DNA from: Betaproteobacteria bacterium
Lineage (GTDB): Bacteria; Pseudomonadota; Gammaproteobacteria; Burkholderiales; Burkholderiaceae_C
Reading direction: 5' to 3'
DNA: 64,000 nucleotides
Assembly: GCA_016704535.1 (NCBI GenBank)
Contig: JADIZZ010000003.1
Location: forward strand, 510,535 to 574,534
Shown here piece by piece: positions 8,205 to 16,986 of this stretch. Every line of letters begins with the position of its first letter. Position 1 is the stretch's first letter. The position numbers were made by a program, and so were the translations under genes. Under the pieces are notes generated by a model. The model saw only the letters and a list, made by a program, of their open reading frames with translations, ran no database searches and was not told the origin of the DNA.

Positions 8205-8894
8205 TCAGCCTGTTTGGAGCATCTCTCCGACGTCCAGCCCGGTCAGCGTCTTCGCGCCGCGTGCCAACCAGAACATCAGACCGAACATCATCAGCATCGA
8301 CGGGATGGCGATGACGGGGTAGCTCAGCAGCGTCAGCCGGCCGAGTTGTTCGTTGAAGGCCTCGGTGCCAGCCGGGGCGCTGACGACGTAGCGTGCCAGC
8401 ACGTAGTTGGCCACCGACGAGAAGAAGAAGGTGCCGGCCAGCAGGAAGGTGCCGGTGCGCAGCCGCAATTCGAAGGGCACGGTGTTGCGGCGCGCCTCTA
8501 GCGCCTTGTGCACCTTGTCGACGTCGAAGAGCTGGGCGTTGAAGACCAGCACGCGGATCAGCGGCGACTTCGTCCAAGTGGATGCCAGCACGGCCAGGCC
8601 GATGAGCCCCGGCACCGCGGCTTCCTTCACTGCCAGCCACTGCGCGTCAAGCGCCAGCAGACCGATGCCGCCGGTGAGCAGCGTGCTCACCACACCCAGC
8701 ACGCTCAGCCAGTTCAGCTTGCGGCGCTGTATGCCGTCCCACACACCCCAACACACGGGGAAGGCCAGCGCCAGCAGAAGCGCGCCCAGCGTGCCCAGGC
8801 GCTCGGGGCCGCTGAGCTTCATCAGGATGAAGGCCGGCAGCAGCACGGTGATGCCGATCTCGAGCAATGGGTTGGGTTTGCCGGACTTTTTCAT
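8205..8894 (-). CDS. VC0807-like integral membrane protein
   Basis: A 229-residue protein with about six hydrophobic segments, beginning MKKSGKPNPLLEIGITVLLPAF. The layout (a short cytoplasmic start, paired helices, an amphipathic middle with FNAQLFDVDKVHKAL, then two helices) matches proteins annotated as the VC0807 family, distantly related in topology to IspA-type septation proteins. No catalytic motif is visible and the function is unknown. It converges on murB with 24 bp between stops. Confidence 0.55.
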   Translation of the reverse strand: MKKSGKPNPLLEIGITVLLPAFILMKLSGPERLGTLGALLLALAFPVCWGVWDGIQRRKLNWLSVLGVVSTLLTGGIGLLALDAQWLAVKEAAVPGLIGLAVLASTWTKSPLIRVLVFNAQLFDVDKVHKALEARRNTVPFELRLRTGTFLLAGTFFFSSVANYVLARYVVSAPAGTEAFNEQLGRLTLLSYPVIAIPSMLMMFGLMFWLARGAKTLTGLDVGEMLQTG

Positions 8895-8970
8895 GACTGT
8901 GGGAAGGACGGGAGCCCGGACTGTGCCACGTCACTGCGACCGGCCGACGCAGCCCGGCCACCCGCCGGCC

Positions 8971-10212
8971 TCAGTTCGTGCCCGCGGCCCGCAAGGCCGC
9001 CAGCTTGGCCTTGTAACGGCCCTGCTGCTCCGGGTTGCCGCTGTAGTCACGGGCCAGCTGCAAGTGCTTCGCGGCGGCATCAGAGTCGCCGAGCGTGGCG
9101 TCCACCACCGCGGCCCAGTAATGGGCCTCGTGCTGATAAGGCTGGCGGAGAAGTTCCCGCGCGATCAGCTCGCGGGCCTGGGCGGTCTGGCCCGCTTCCA
9201 GGGCTTGGCGGCCCAGGTCGAGGAAGTGGAAGGGCGGGTGCGGCTGGATGCGCTTCAACTGCGTCGCCACGGCCGCAGCCTCGATCACGCGGCCCGCGCG
9301 GTGCAGCGCGCCGGCCAGGTTGGCCAGCGCGGCCTCGTCTTCGGGGGCGCGCGCCAGCACGTGGCGCAGCGCGGCCTCGGCCTCGGCCAAGTGGCCGGCA
9401 CGCAGATAGATCACTGCCAACGTGTTGACGCCGGGCAGGTAGTCCGGGTCCTGGCGCACCGCCTCGCGGGCCCAGGCGTAGGCCTGGTCGGGCTGGCCGG
9501 CCGCCAGCGTTTCGGCGGCACGGTTGTTCATGTACATCGCCACCACGGTGCGTTCGGCCAAGGGCTGCACACGCACGCCGCGCAACTCGTCGGGCGGCAC
9601 GAAGTCGACCGTCCATTCGTCGACCCGCACCAGATCACGCGGCAGGCTGCGTGGCCGGCTCGAGAGCACGACGTTGATGTGTCCGCTGGCCAGCGTGAGA
9701 TCGGGCGCGCGGCTGTACAGCGGGCGCACCTGCACGCTTTGGTAGCGCAGCGGAAGGTCCAGGTACTTGGCAAAGGCCGACGTCATCAACACCAGGGAAA
9801 GGCAATTGCCGGCGCGCCTGTCGAAGGCCTCGGCGGCGTTGCGCGTGCGGCCGTCGTCGTAGTCCAGCTGAAGCTGGTCGCGTGCGGTCAGGGCCTGAAG
9901 CAGGGCGTGGCGCAAGTCCGTCGTGCCGCGAGCAGCAGCGCGTGCGGCATCGGCGAACTCCCTCATCGGTGGGCTGATCGCGAACACCTTGCCGACGTCC
10001 ACCGGCTCGGCGGGCGCCGCGAACAGGCCGTCGTGCAGCAGCGATGCGGCGCCAGGCCCCGCGTCAGGCCGGGTGGCACAAGCACCGAGCAGCGTGGTGA
10101 TCACGGCCGCAGCGAGCAGACGCCGAGCCGCCCGAGCCGCAGTACCGACTGGGCTTTCGCAAGAAGGCCGGGCGGTCGCGGACCAAGCTTGGGCAATTGA
10201 CGCGAGCGACAT
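8971..10212 (-). CDS. Lipoprotein with transglutaminase-like and TPR domains
   Basis: A 413-residue exported protein. The signal sequence ends in a lipobox (TTLLGAC) around residue 44. A transglutaminase/protease-like region follows with the catalytic-type RRAGNCLSLVLM and SGHINVVL blocks (Cys and His), then at least three tetratricopeptide repeats from about residue 230 to the end (LAVIYLRAGHLAEAEAAL and similar). Such proteins are predicted periplasmic peptidase-like scaffolds; no substrate is known. The ATG at 10212 is chosen because GGAGG lies 6-10 bases upstream; an ATG 30 bases earlier lacks this site. Confidence 0.75.
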   Translation of the reverse strand: MSLASIAQAWSATARPSCESPVGTAARAARRLLAAAVITTLLGACATRPDAGPGAASLLHDGLFAAPAEPVDVGKVFAISPPMREFADAARAAARGTTDLRHALLQALTARDQLQLDYDDGRTRNAAEAFDRRAGNCLSLVLMTSAFAKYLDLPLRYQSVQVRPLYSRAPDLTLASGHINVVLSSRPRSLPRDLVRVDEWTVDFVPPDELRGVRVQPLAERTVVAMYMNNRAAETLAAGQPDQAYAWAREAVRQDPDYLPGVNTLAVIYLRAGHLAEAEAALRHVLARAPEDEAALANLAGALHRAGRVIEAAAVATQLKRIQPHPPFHFLDLGRQALEAGQTAQARELIARELLRQPYQHEAHYWAAVVDATLGDSDAAAKHLQLARDYSGNPEQQGRYKAKLAALRAAGTN

Positions 10213-10313
10213 GGCAAACCTCCACGCAGAGCCCCGATGCAAGACATCCTACGCCGTGCCCGCTCCGTGGAACAGCGGCCCCGGTATGACCGCTGTGGCG
10301 GTGTGCGCCAGCG

Positions 10314-10538
10314 CTACAGTTCCAGAAAGCGGCGCAGCCTTGCTGCCGCGTCGCGCAGCGCCGCGTTGGGCGTCGCAGCCGCCTGGTCCAGCGTGCGCCG
10401 GGCATACTCGGTGTCGCTTTGCAGGCGCTCGACGTGAACGTCGATACCGTAGCCCCGCAAGAGCCATTTCAGTTCGATGATCTCGACGAGACAACCGGCA
10501 GCGGCCGGGCGCAGGGTGTTCATCTGGGTGGATTGCAT
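10314..10538 (-). CDS. Small conserved hypothetical protein
   Basis: A 74-residue soluble protein opening MQSTQMNTLRPAAAG, with a central ELKWLLRGYGIDVHVERL segment and a helical C terminus rich in Ala and Arg. An AAGG ribosome-binding site lies 7-10 bases before the ATG. The codon usage is like that of its neighbours, which supports translation. I do not recognise the family. It lies 100 bp upstream of the TPR lipoprotein gene on the same strand and is divergent from the dioxygenase gene. Confidence 0.55.
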   Translation of the reverse strand: MQSTQMNTLRPAAAGCLVEIIELKWLLRGYGIDVHVERLQSDTEYARRTLDQAAATPNAALRDAAARLRRFLEL

Positions 10539-10676
10539 GGTGTACCTTCACCATAACGCCGTCGACCCGCAGTTTGCTGACAGTGGATTGGGGAGCTTCC
10601 CCCAACTTTCTGCATGCTTCCCCCGCTCCTCCTGGTGCCTTCGACCGTCCTGCAGCCACCACCCACCCGCACCGAC

Positions 10677-11429
10677 ATGCATCCTTCCCCGCCGCTGACG
10701 TCCCTTGCCGAACTGCCGGCCCAACTGGCTGGTGCGGGGTGGGCGGTACTCGACGCCCCGAGCCTGTGCCAGCTCTGCGATCTCGACATCGCCAGATGGA
10801 TGACCTGGCAGCCGCTGTGGAGCGAACTGCCGCTCGATCCCCACCTGCGAGACGGTGGCCGCTACCGCCGCAGGCGCCACGGCTGCTTTCGGGTCACCTC
10901 CGAGGGCGTCGTCGCCGTACCCCACCGCGCGCACTGGCAGCCCCTGGAATACAACGCGCTCCACGGCGGCATCCAGCGCTGGTTCGAGCGCCTTCCGGCC
11001 GCGCTGGTGGCTGACCCCGCCTGGGTGCGGCTGTTGCAGGGCTTGGCCAGCGTGGCCGAATTGCTGCACGGGCCTGCCGAATGGTTCGTCGAGGCCCACC
11101 CCTTCCGTATCGACACCACCGACGGCATCGGCCGCCCCACGCCGGAGGGCGCGCACCGTGACGGTGTCGACTTGGTGGCGGTGGTGCTCGTCGCCCGTCA
11201 CAACGTCAAGGGCGGCGAGACGCGTGTCTTCGACGCTCGCGGGCCGCAGGGCGTGCGCTTCACGCTGCGTGAACCCTTCAGTGCGCTGCTGCTCGACGAC
11301 GCCCGCGTGATCCACGAAACCACACCCATCCAGCCCGTCGACGCCGGCCTGCCGGCCTGGCGCGACACCCTGGTGCTGACCTACCGCCGCGGCGGTTTCC
11401 AGGGCCCCGAGGAGAACCCCGCCCCATGA
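10677..11429 (+). CDS. 2OG-Fe(II) dioxygenase family protein (PF10014 type)
   Basis: A 250-residue protein with the iron-binding H-x-D in GAHRDGVDLVAVVLVAR, the following NVKGGETRVFDA strand, a distal His in ARVIHETTPI and the 2-oxoglutarate-binding Arg near TLVLTYRR. This pattern matches PF10014, the family of bacterial free-amino-acid hydroxylases such as L-isoleucine 4-hydroxylase. The stop overlaps the ATG of a fold-type II PLP dehydratase (ATGA), so the two are made together; hydroxylation followed by deamination of an amino acid is a reasonable inference. The start at 10677 (MHPSPPL) is taken rather than the earlier in-frame ATG at 10614, which gives a low-complexity leader. Confidence 0.75.
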   Translation: MHPSPPLTSLAELPAQLAGAGWAVLDAPSLCQLCDLDIARWMTWQPLWSELPLDPHLRDGGRYRRRRHGCFRVTSEGVVAVPHRAHWQPLEYNALHGGIQRWFERLPAALVADPAWVRLLQGLASVAELLHGPAEWFVEAHPFRIDTTDGIGRPTPEGAHRDGVDLVAVVLVARHNVKGGETRVFDARGPQGVRFTLREPFSALLLDDARVIHETTPIQPVDAGLPAWRDTLVLTYRRGGFQGPEENPAP

Positions 11430-12418
11430 CGACGCTGGCCATCACCCCCGACGACATCACCGCCGCCGCCGCGCGCCTGGCCGGCGTGGCTCACCGCACG
11501 CCGGTGATGACCTCACGCACGGCCGACGAGATCACCGGCGCGCAACTCTTCTTCAAGTGCGAGAACTTCCAGCGCATGGGCGCCTTCAAGTTCCGTGGCG
11601 CCTACAACGCGCTGGCGCAGTTCACGCCGGCACAGCGCCGCAGCGGCGTCATCGCCTTCAGCTCGGGCAACCATGCGCAGGCCATCGCGCTGTCGGCACG
11701 GCTGCTGGGCATGCCCTCGGTGCTGGTGATGCCACAGGACTCGCCCGCCGCCAAGCTGGCCGCCACGCGCGGTTATCAGCAGGGCCAACCCGGCAGTGAA
11801 GTCGTGCTCTACGACCGCTACACCGAGGAACGTGAGGCCATCGGCGCGCGCCTGGCCGCCGAGCGCGGCATGACGCTGATCCCGCCCTACGACCACGCGC
11901 ACGTCATGGCCGGGCAGGGCACGGCCGCGGCCGAACTGATCGAAGAGACCGGGCCGCTGGACCTGCTGCTGGTGTGCGTGGGCGGTGGCGGCCTGATCAG
12001 CGGCTGCGCCGTCGCAGCGCACCACCTCAGCCCCGGCATCGAGGTCATCGGCGTCGAGCCCGAGGCCGGCAACGACACGCAACAGAGCCTGGCCGCCGGG
12101 CACATCGTGCACATCGAGACGCCCAAGACCATCGCCGACGGGGCGCAGACGCAGCACAGCGGCCAGCTCACCTTCCCGGTCATCCAGCGGCTGGTCGACC
12201 GCATCGTCACCGTCAGCGACGCCCAGCTGGTGCAGGCGATGCGCTTCTTCGCCGAGCGCATGAAGATGGTGGTCGAACCCACCGGCGGCCTGGGCGCCGC
12301 GGCCGCGCTGCAGGGCGTGGTGCCGGTGCGTGGCCGGCGCGTGGGGGTCATCGTCAGCGGGGGCAACGTCGACCTATCGCGCTACGCCGCGCTGCTGGCG
12401 GGGGACGCCCTGGCCTGA
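11426..12418 (+). CDS. Threonine dehydratase / threo-3-hydroxyaspartate ammonia-lyase-like PLP enzyme
   Basis: A 330-residue fold-type II PLP enzyme. Lys55 in MGAFKFRGAYNA is the Schiff-base lysine, FSSGNHAQA contacts the substrate carboxylate, CVGGGGLISG is the phosphate-binding loop, and IVSGGNVD closes the C terminus. The single catalytic domain without an ACT or IlvA regulatory tail, plus the overall length, places it with catabolic threonine dehydratase, serine racemase and 3-hydroxyaspartate dehydratase. Coupling to a 2-oxoglutarate dioxygenase suggests that the true substrate may be a hydroxylated amino acid. The exact specificity cannot be read from sequence. Confidence 0.8.
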   Translation: MTTLAITPDDITAAAARLAGVAHRTPVMTSRTADEITGAQLFFKCENFQRMGAFKFRGAYNALAQFTPAQRRSGVIAFSSGNHAQAIALSARLLGMPSVLVMPQDSPAAKLAATRGYQQGQPGSEVVLYDRYTEEREAIGARLAAERGMTLIPPYDHAHVMAGQGTAAAELIEETGPLDLLLVCVGGGGLISGCAVAAHHLSPGIEVIGVEPEAGNDTQQSLAAGHIVHIETPKTIADGAQTQHSGQLTFPVIQRLVDRIVTVSDAQLVQAMRFFAERMKMVVEPTGGLGAAAALQGVVPVRGRRVGVIVSGGNVDLSRYAALLAGDALA

Positions 12419-12485
12419 GCCCACCGTGCTGCGCTAAGGTCGCGGCTTCGTCCACCTCAGCCGTCGCCGCGACGGCCCTCCCGCC

Positions 12486-13988
12486 ATGGCCGACGCCGCC
12501 CCCGCCACGCCCAGCCCCTCGACGCCGGACAAGGATGCTGCCAAGCGCCTCAAGGACCAGGTCGACAAGCTGCTGGCCCGCCCCGCCGCCGAAAGCATCG
12601 CCTCAGTGACGCTGGGCGGTCGTGTACTCGACTACCGCGTGCACGCCGCCTTCATGCCGGTGATGCCCGGCGGCCTGGCCGGTGGTGCCGCCGAGCCCGA
12701 AGCCGCGGTGATGACCACCGCCTACCTGCTGCAGGGCGCGGACGCGGCCACGAGACCCTTGTGTTTCGCCTTCAACGGCGGCCCGGGCTCGGCCTCGATC
12801 TGGCTGCAGTTCGGCGCCCTGGGCCCCAAGCGCGTGGTGGTGCCCGACGACGGCACCATGCCGCTGCCGCCCTACAGGCTGGAGGACAACCCGCACAGCT
12901 GGTTCGAGCATTTCGACCTCGTCTTCATCGACCCGCCGCACACCGGCTGGTCGGTGACGTCCAGCGAGGACGCACGCAAGAAGCTGCTTTCGGTCGACGG
13001 CGACATCGAGGCACTGGCCGAGGTGATGCGCGCCTGGATGACGCGTCACCAGCGCTGGGGCTCGCCGCTCTACCTGGCCGGCGAGAGTTATGGCACGACG
13101 CGCGGCGCCGGTCTGGCCGACAAGATGCAGAGCCAGGGCGCGGTGCTCAGCGGCGTGATCCTGGTGTCGTGTGCGATGGACCTGCAGAGCCTTGTCTTCG
13201 CCCCGGCCAACGACCTGCCCTACGGCCTCTTCCTGCCGGCCTTCGCCAACGTGGCGCAGTTCCACGGCCTGCTCTCGGGGCCGCCCGCAGCGTCACCCGA
13301 GGCCGCGCGGGCCGCGGCCGAGGCCTTCGTGCACGACGACTACGTGGCGGCCTTGCACGCCGGCGCGCGCCTGAGCGAGAAACGCCGCAGCGCCATCGCC
13401 AAGCGCGTGGCAGAGCTCACCGGTCTGCCGCGCGTGCTGGTCGAGGAGCAGAACCTGCGCATCGGCGACCACACCTACTTCACCGAGGCGCTGCGTGCCC
13501 GCGGCCAGGTGCTGGGGCGGCTGGACGCGCGAGCGGCCGCGCCGGCGGCGGCCAGCCGGGCCATCGAGATGGAGTTCGACCCCGGCATCGAGGCCATCGC
13601 CGGCCCCTACACGATGGCCGCGCTGGCCTACTACCGCGGCACGCTCGGCATCGACTTCGAGCACCGCTACGAGGTGCTGAACAGCGAGGCCCACAAGGCC
13701 TGGAAGTGGCAGCGCGGCACCGACAACGAAATGGGCTTCTGCAGCACCAGCCCCGACCTGGCACGTGCCTTGCGTCGCAATCCGCACCTGAAGGTGCTGG
13801 CCGCGAGCGGCCGTTACGATCTGGGCACACCCTACAGCGCCAGCGACTGGTCGCTGGCGCAGCTGAACGCGCCGGCCGACGTGCTGGCGCGTGTCACCCA
13901 CCGCTACTACGACGCAGGACACATGATGTACACGAGACAGGCCGACCTGCAGCAGCTGAAGTCCGACCTCGGAGCCTGGCTGGCATGA
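12486..13988 (+). CDS. S10 family serine carboxypeptidase-like peptidase
   Basis: A 500-residue alpha/beta-hydrolase of peptidase family S10. The oxyanion-hole loop FNGGPGSAS is at residues 96-104, the nucleophile Ser201 is in GESYGTTR, and the C-terminal His is in DAGHMMY, with the acidic residue just before in GRYDLGTP. No signal peptide is seen (it starts MADAAPATPS), unlike eukaryotic vacuolar homologues, so the enzyme may be cytoplasmic. The stop overlaps the phosphofructokinase start (ATGA at 13985-13988), an odd partner for a peptidase. Substrates unknown. Confidence 0.85.
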   Translation: MADAAPATPSPSTPDKDAAKRLKDQVDKLLARPAAESIASVTLGGRVLDYRVHAAFMPVMPGGLAGGAAEPEAAVMTTAYLLQGADAATRPLCFAFNGGPGSASIWLQFGALGPKRVVVPDDGTMPLPPYRLEDNPHSWFEHFDLVFIDPPHTGWSVTSSEDARKKLLSVDGDIEALAEVMRAWMTRHQRWGSPLYLAGESYGTTRGAGLADKMQSQGAVLSGVILVSCAMDLQSLVFAPANDLPYGLFLPAFANVAQFHGLLSGPPAASPEAARAAAEAFVHDDYVAALHAGARLSEKRRSAIAKRVAELTGLPRVLVEEQNLRIGDHTYFTEALRARGQVLGRLDARAAAPAAASRAIEMEFDPGIEAIAGPYTMAALAYYRGTLGIDFEHRYEVLNSEAHKAWKWQRGTDNEMGFCSTSPDLARALRRNPHLKVLAASGRYDLGTPYSASDWSLAQLNAPADVLARVTHRYYDAGHMMYTRQADLQQLKSDLGAWLA

Positions 13989-15055
13989 GCACCCCGAAAC
14001 ACGTCGGCATCCTCACCGGCGGCGGCGACTGCCCGGGCCTGAACGCCGTCATCCGCGCCGTCACGCTGGCCTTGCACAACGAGTGCGGTGCGCGTGTCAC
14101 CGGCATCGAGCGTGGTTTCTTCGGCCTCGTCGAACGCAAGGCGCGGCCGCTGGGCCCGCAGGACGTGGCGGGCATCCTGGCCGAAGGCGGCACCATCCTG
14201 GGCACGCACAACACCTGCAACCCCTTCAAGTACCCCGACGGCAGCGACCGCTCGGCCGAGGCCATCACCTTCGCCAAGGACCTGGGCCTGGACGCGCTGG
14301 TGGCCATCGGCGGCGACGGCACCATGACCATCGCCCACCGCTTCGAGGAAATGGGCCTGCCCGTGGTGGGCGTGCCCAAGACCATCGACAACGACCTGGC
14401 GCTGACCGACCGCACCTTCGGCTTCGACAGCGCCGTGGCCGTGGTGGCCGAGGCGCTGGACCGGCTGGCCACCACCGCACGCAGCCACGGCCGCGTGATG
14501 ATCGCCGAGACCATGGGCCGCTACGCGGGCTGGATCGCGCTGGAAGGCGGCATGGCCGGCGGCGCCAACGTCATCCTCCTGCCCGAGGTGCCGTTCAGCA
14601 TCGAGACCGTGGCCCGGCTGTGCCAGGACCGCGAGTCGCGCGGCCTTGCCACGCTCATCTGCATCGCCGAAGGCGCCCACGCGGTGGGGCAGGGCATGAC
14701 CATCCGCGAGACGCTGGCGCACAGCCCCGACCCGCTGCGCCTGGGCGGCGTGGGCCACTGGCTGCAGCACGAACTGCAGCCCCGCCTGCAGGCCGAAGTG
14801 CGCACCACGCTGCTGGGCCACACCCAGCGTGGCGGCCACCCAACGGCCTTCGACCGCGTGCTGGCGACGCGCTTCGGCTACCACGCGGCGCAACTGGTGA
14901 AGGCCGGGCAGTACGGCCGCATGGTGGCGCTGCAGGGTGACCACTGCGTCAGTGTGTCGCTCGACCAGGTGGCCGGCCGCACCCGCAACGTGCCGCTGGA
15001 CCACGAGATGCTGCTGGCGGCGCGCGGCATCGGCGTCTCGCTGGGCGACCGCTGA
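13985..15055 (+). CDS. 6-phosphofructokinase (PPi-type clade, predicted ATP-dependent)
   Basis: A 356-residue PfkA-family enzyme phosphorylating fructose 6-phosphate. It shows TGGGDCPGLNAVIRA at the N terminus, the phosphoryl-donor loop IGGDGTM and the catalytic TIDND with Asp135. At the donor-specificity positions it has Gly112 (equivalent to E. coli Gly104, the ATP type) and Lys132 (equivalent to 124, where Lys is typical of the PPi-type clade). Family knowledge says Gly at 104 permits ATP even when Lys is at 124, so ATP use is predicted but not certain. The start is an ATGA overlap with the S10 peptidase. Confidence 0.85.
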   Translation: MSTPKHVGILTGGGDCPGLNAVIRAVTLALHNECGARVTGIERGFFGLVERKARPLGPQDVAGILAEGGTILGTHNTCNPFKYPDGSDRSAEAITFAKDLGLDALVAIGGDGTMTIAHRFEEMGLPVVGVPKTIDNDLALTDRTFGFDSAVAVVAEALDRLATTARSHGRVMIAETMGRYAGWIALEGGMAGGANVILLPEVPFSIETVARLCQDRESRGLATLICIAEGAHAVGQGMTIRETLAHSPDPLRLGGVGHWLQHELQPRLQAEVRTTLLGHTQRGGHPTAFDRVLATRFGYHAAQLVKAGQYGRMVALQGDHCVSVSLDQVAGRTRNVPLDHEMLLAARGIGVSLGDR

Positions 15056-15062
15056 ACGCCGC

Positions 15063-15560
15063 CTACAGCAAGCGTCGCAGCGCCGCATGAGACCCCTGCA
15101 GCGCCGCGCACAGCGCGGCGTCGTCGCGCCCGAAGCTGAAGTCGGAGAAGTCGAAGCCCGGGCCGACGGTGGCGCCCACGTAGGCGTAGTCGCCCAGCGG
15201 TTCGGCGGCCTGCCACCAGCTGCCGGGCACGACATGGCGAGGGCGCCGGCCGGCAGCCACGGGGCCCAACTCGACGGCACTGAAGGCCGACAGGTCCGGC
15301 GGTGCCAGCCACAACCGCAGACCCTCGCCTTCGAGCAGGTGCCAGACCTCGTCGGACGACACGCGGTGCCAAGCCGAAAACTGGCCCTCGGCGAGCAGGA
15401 AGTCGATCGTCGTCAGCGCCACGCGCGCGGGCCGACCGTCACCGGTCTGCACGGCCTGGCTGGAGCGGAAGACCTCGGCGTACCAGCCGCCTTCAGGATG
15501 CGCTTGCAGGCCGAGTTCGCCGATCAGTGAGGCCGCGCGGGTGGACAGCGCGACGCTCAA
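15063..15560 (-). CDS. Cupin-type DUF985 family protein
   Basis: A 165-residue cupin resembling the DUF985 family: GLQAHPEGGWYAEVFRS near the start, the two beta-barrel motifs around FSAWHRVSSDEVWHLLEGEG, and GSWWQAAEPLGDYAYVGATV in the second half. The first motif keeps the His and Glu of a metal site. Family members include sugar-epimerase-like proteins, but no reaction is established. The start is probably the TTG at 15560, whose bases overlap the TGA of the preceding dehydrogenase, with GGAG about nine bases upstream. No ATG fits the family N terminus. Confidence 0.75.
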   Translation of the reverse strand: MSVALSTRAASLIGELGLQAHPEGGWYAEVFRSSQAVQTGDGRPARVALTTIDFLLAEGQFSAWHRVSSDEVWHLLEGEGLRLWLAPPDLSAFSAVELGPVAAGRRPRHVVPGSWWQAAEPLGDYAYVGATVGPGFDFSDFSFGRDDAALCAALQGSHAALRRLL

Positions 15561-16306
15561 GCCAGCTCCCGCACATCGGTGACGGGCAGGCTGCCGAAGT
15601 CGTCGCGGTCCATCACCTTCAGCACCTTGGCCGCGGCTTGCGCCGGGCTGTCGAGCTGGCCGTTGTCCTTCAGGCTCTGGAAACGCACACGCTCGGGGAA
15701 CAGTGTCGGGTCGGCCGCACGCAGTTGAACCTGCATGTCGGTGTCGATGACGCCGGGCGCCAGCGACACGACCCGCGCACCGGCGGGCTTCGCGGCTTCT
15801 TCCAGCGCCAGCGCGCGGGCCAGATGGTCCATGCCGGCCTTGGCGGCGCAGTAGCTGCCGCTGCCGGCCATGGCGCGCCGGCCCAGCCCCGACGAGATGA
15901 AGAGTAGCTTGCGCGGCACCGCCCAGGCCTCGGTGGCGTGCAGGAAGCTCGCACTCAGCACCAGCGGCGCTTCCAGGCCCACCCGCAGCGCGTTCGACAG
16001 CGCGGCCGGGTGGCTGGCCGACAGCGGCGCCGGCGGTGACACCACGCCGGCGTTGTGCACCAGGGTCACCGATGCCAGTGCCGCCGGGTCCTGCGCAGCC
16101 AGCCACCCCGCCAGCCGCTCGGCCACAGGCAAGGGGTCGGCCAGGTCGACGGTCCAACTCTCCAGCGCGGCACCAGCAGGAACGGGCAGTTCGGTAATGC
16201 GCCGGGCGATGGCCAGAACGCGGTGTCCGCGGGCCAGCAGTTGCTCGACGAGGGCGAGGCCGAGGCCGCGCGAGCCGCCGGTGACGATGCTGAGGTGGGT
16301 TGTCAT
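15557..16306 (-). CDS. Short-chain dehydrogenase/reductase
   Basis: A 249-residue classical SDR. The cofactor loop TGGSRGLGLALVE near residue 9, LVHNAGVV (the NAG motif), a catalytic Ser in FISSGLGRR and the Y-x3-K pair in GSYCAAKAGMDH are all present. It is an NAD(P)-dependent oxidoreductase; the length and motif order are standard and resemble sepiapterin-reductase or benzil-reductase-like SDRs. The substrate is unknown. It overlaps the cupin gene that follows, so both are probably translated together. The ATG at 16306 opens MTTHLSIVTGG and is unambiguous. Confidence 0.85.
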   Translation of the reverse strand: MTTHLSIVTGGSRGLGLALVEQLLARGHRVLAIARRITELPVPAGAALESWTVDLADPLPVAERLAGWLAAQDPAALASVTLVHNAGVVSPPAPLSASHPAALSNALRVGLEAPLVLSASFLHATEAWAVPRKLLFISSGLGRRAMAGSGSYCAAKAGMDHLARALALEEAAKPAGARVVSLAPGVIDTDMQVQLRAADPTLFPERVRFQSLKDNGQLDSPAQAAAKVLKVMDRDDFGSLPVTDVRELA

Positions 16307-16365
16307 GCGAGTTCGGGGGCTGAGGTGAAAAGGGCGATCGGACGCCGGCGCACTGTAGCCGGCGT

Positions 16366-16986
16366 TCAAAACGGCGGCTCGCTTCGGAAGTGCATGGCCC
16401 GACCGTCGATCGGGTGGGCAAAACCGATCTCGGCCGCGTGCAGCAGCAGCCGTGCAGCGCGGATGGGATGCGGCGCATAAAGCTCGTCACCACGTATCGG
16501 ATGGCCCAGGTACTGCAGGTGCACGCGCAGCTGGTGCGAACGCCCGGTGACGGGCGTCAGCGCCACGCGCGTGCAGCCCGCGCCGCGCGCCAGCACGCGC
16601 CAGTGCGTGAGCGAGGGGCGCCCGTTGACGGCATCGACAACCTGCCGCGGCCGGTTCGGCCAGTCGGCGGCCAGCGGGGCGTGGATCTGGCCTTCGTCGT
16701 CTTCGATGACGCCTTCGGCCACCGCGATGTACTGCTTGCTGACCGCGCGCTGTTCGAAGGCCGCATTCAGCCGCCGCTGCATCTCGATGCCACGCGCGAA
16801 GAGCAGCAGGCCCGAGGTCGACATGTCGAGCCGGTGCACCACCAGCGCGTCGACGAACATCGCCTGCACGCGCGTGGTGAGGTTGTCGCGCCCGGCCTCG
16901 CCGCGGCCGGGCACCGAGAGCAGGCCCTCGGGCTTGTCGGCGATGACGAGGCTGTCGTCGACGTAGATCAGGTTCACCGCGTGCAT
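16366..16986 (-). CDS. RluA-family pseudouridine synthase
   Basis: A 206-residue single-domain RNA pseudouridine synthase. The catalytic motif VVHRLDMSTSGLLLFARG carries the nucleophilic Asp, and GRSHQLRVHLQYLGHPI and LLHAAEIGF are the usual downstream blocks. There is no S4 domain, and the short size fits the RluA subgroup, which modifies 23S U746 and tRNA U32 in E. coli, or the related TruC type. The ATG at 16986 (MHAVNLIYVDD) matches the family start; upstream in-frame sequence is low-complexity. The target is not determined. Confidence 0.85.
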   Translation of the reverse strand: MHAVNLIYVDDSLVIADKPEGLLSVPGRGEAGRDNLTTRVQAMFVDALVVHRLDMSTSGLLLFARGIEMQRRLNAAFEQRAVSKQYIAVAEGVIEDDEGQIHAPLAADWPNRPRQVVDAVNGRPSLTHWRVLARGAGCTRVALTPVTGRSHQLRVHLQYLGHPIRGDELYAPHPIRAARLLLHAAEIGFAHPIDGRAMHFRSEPPF

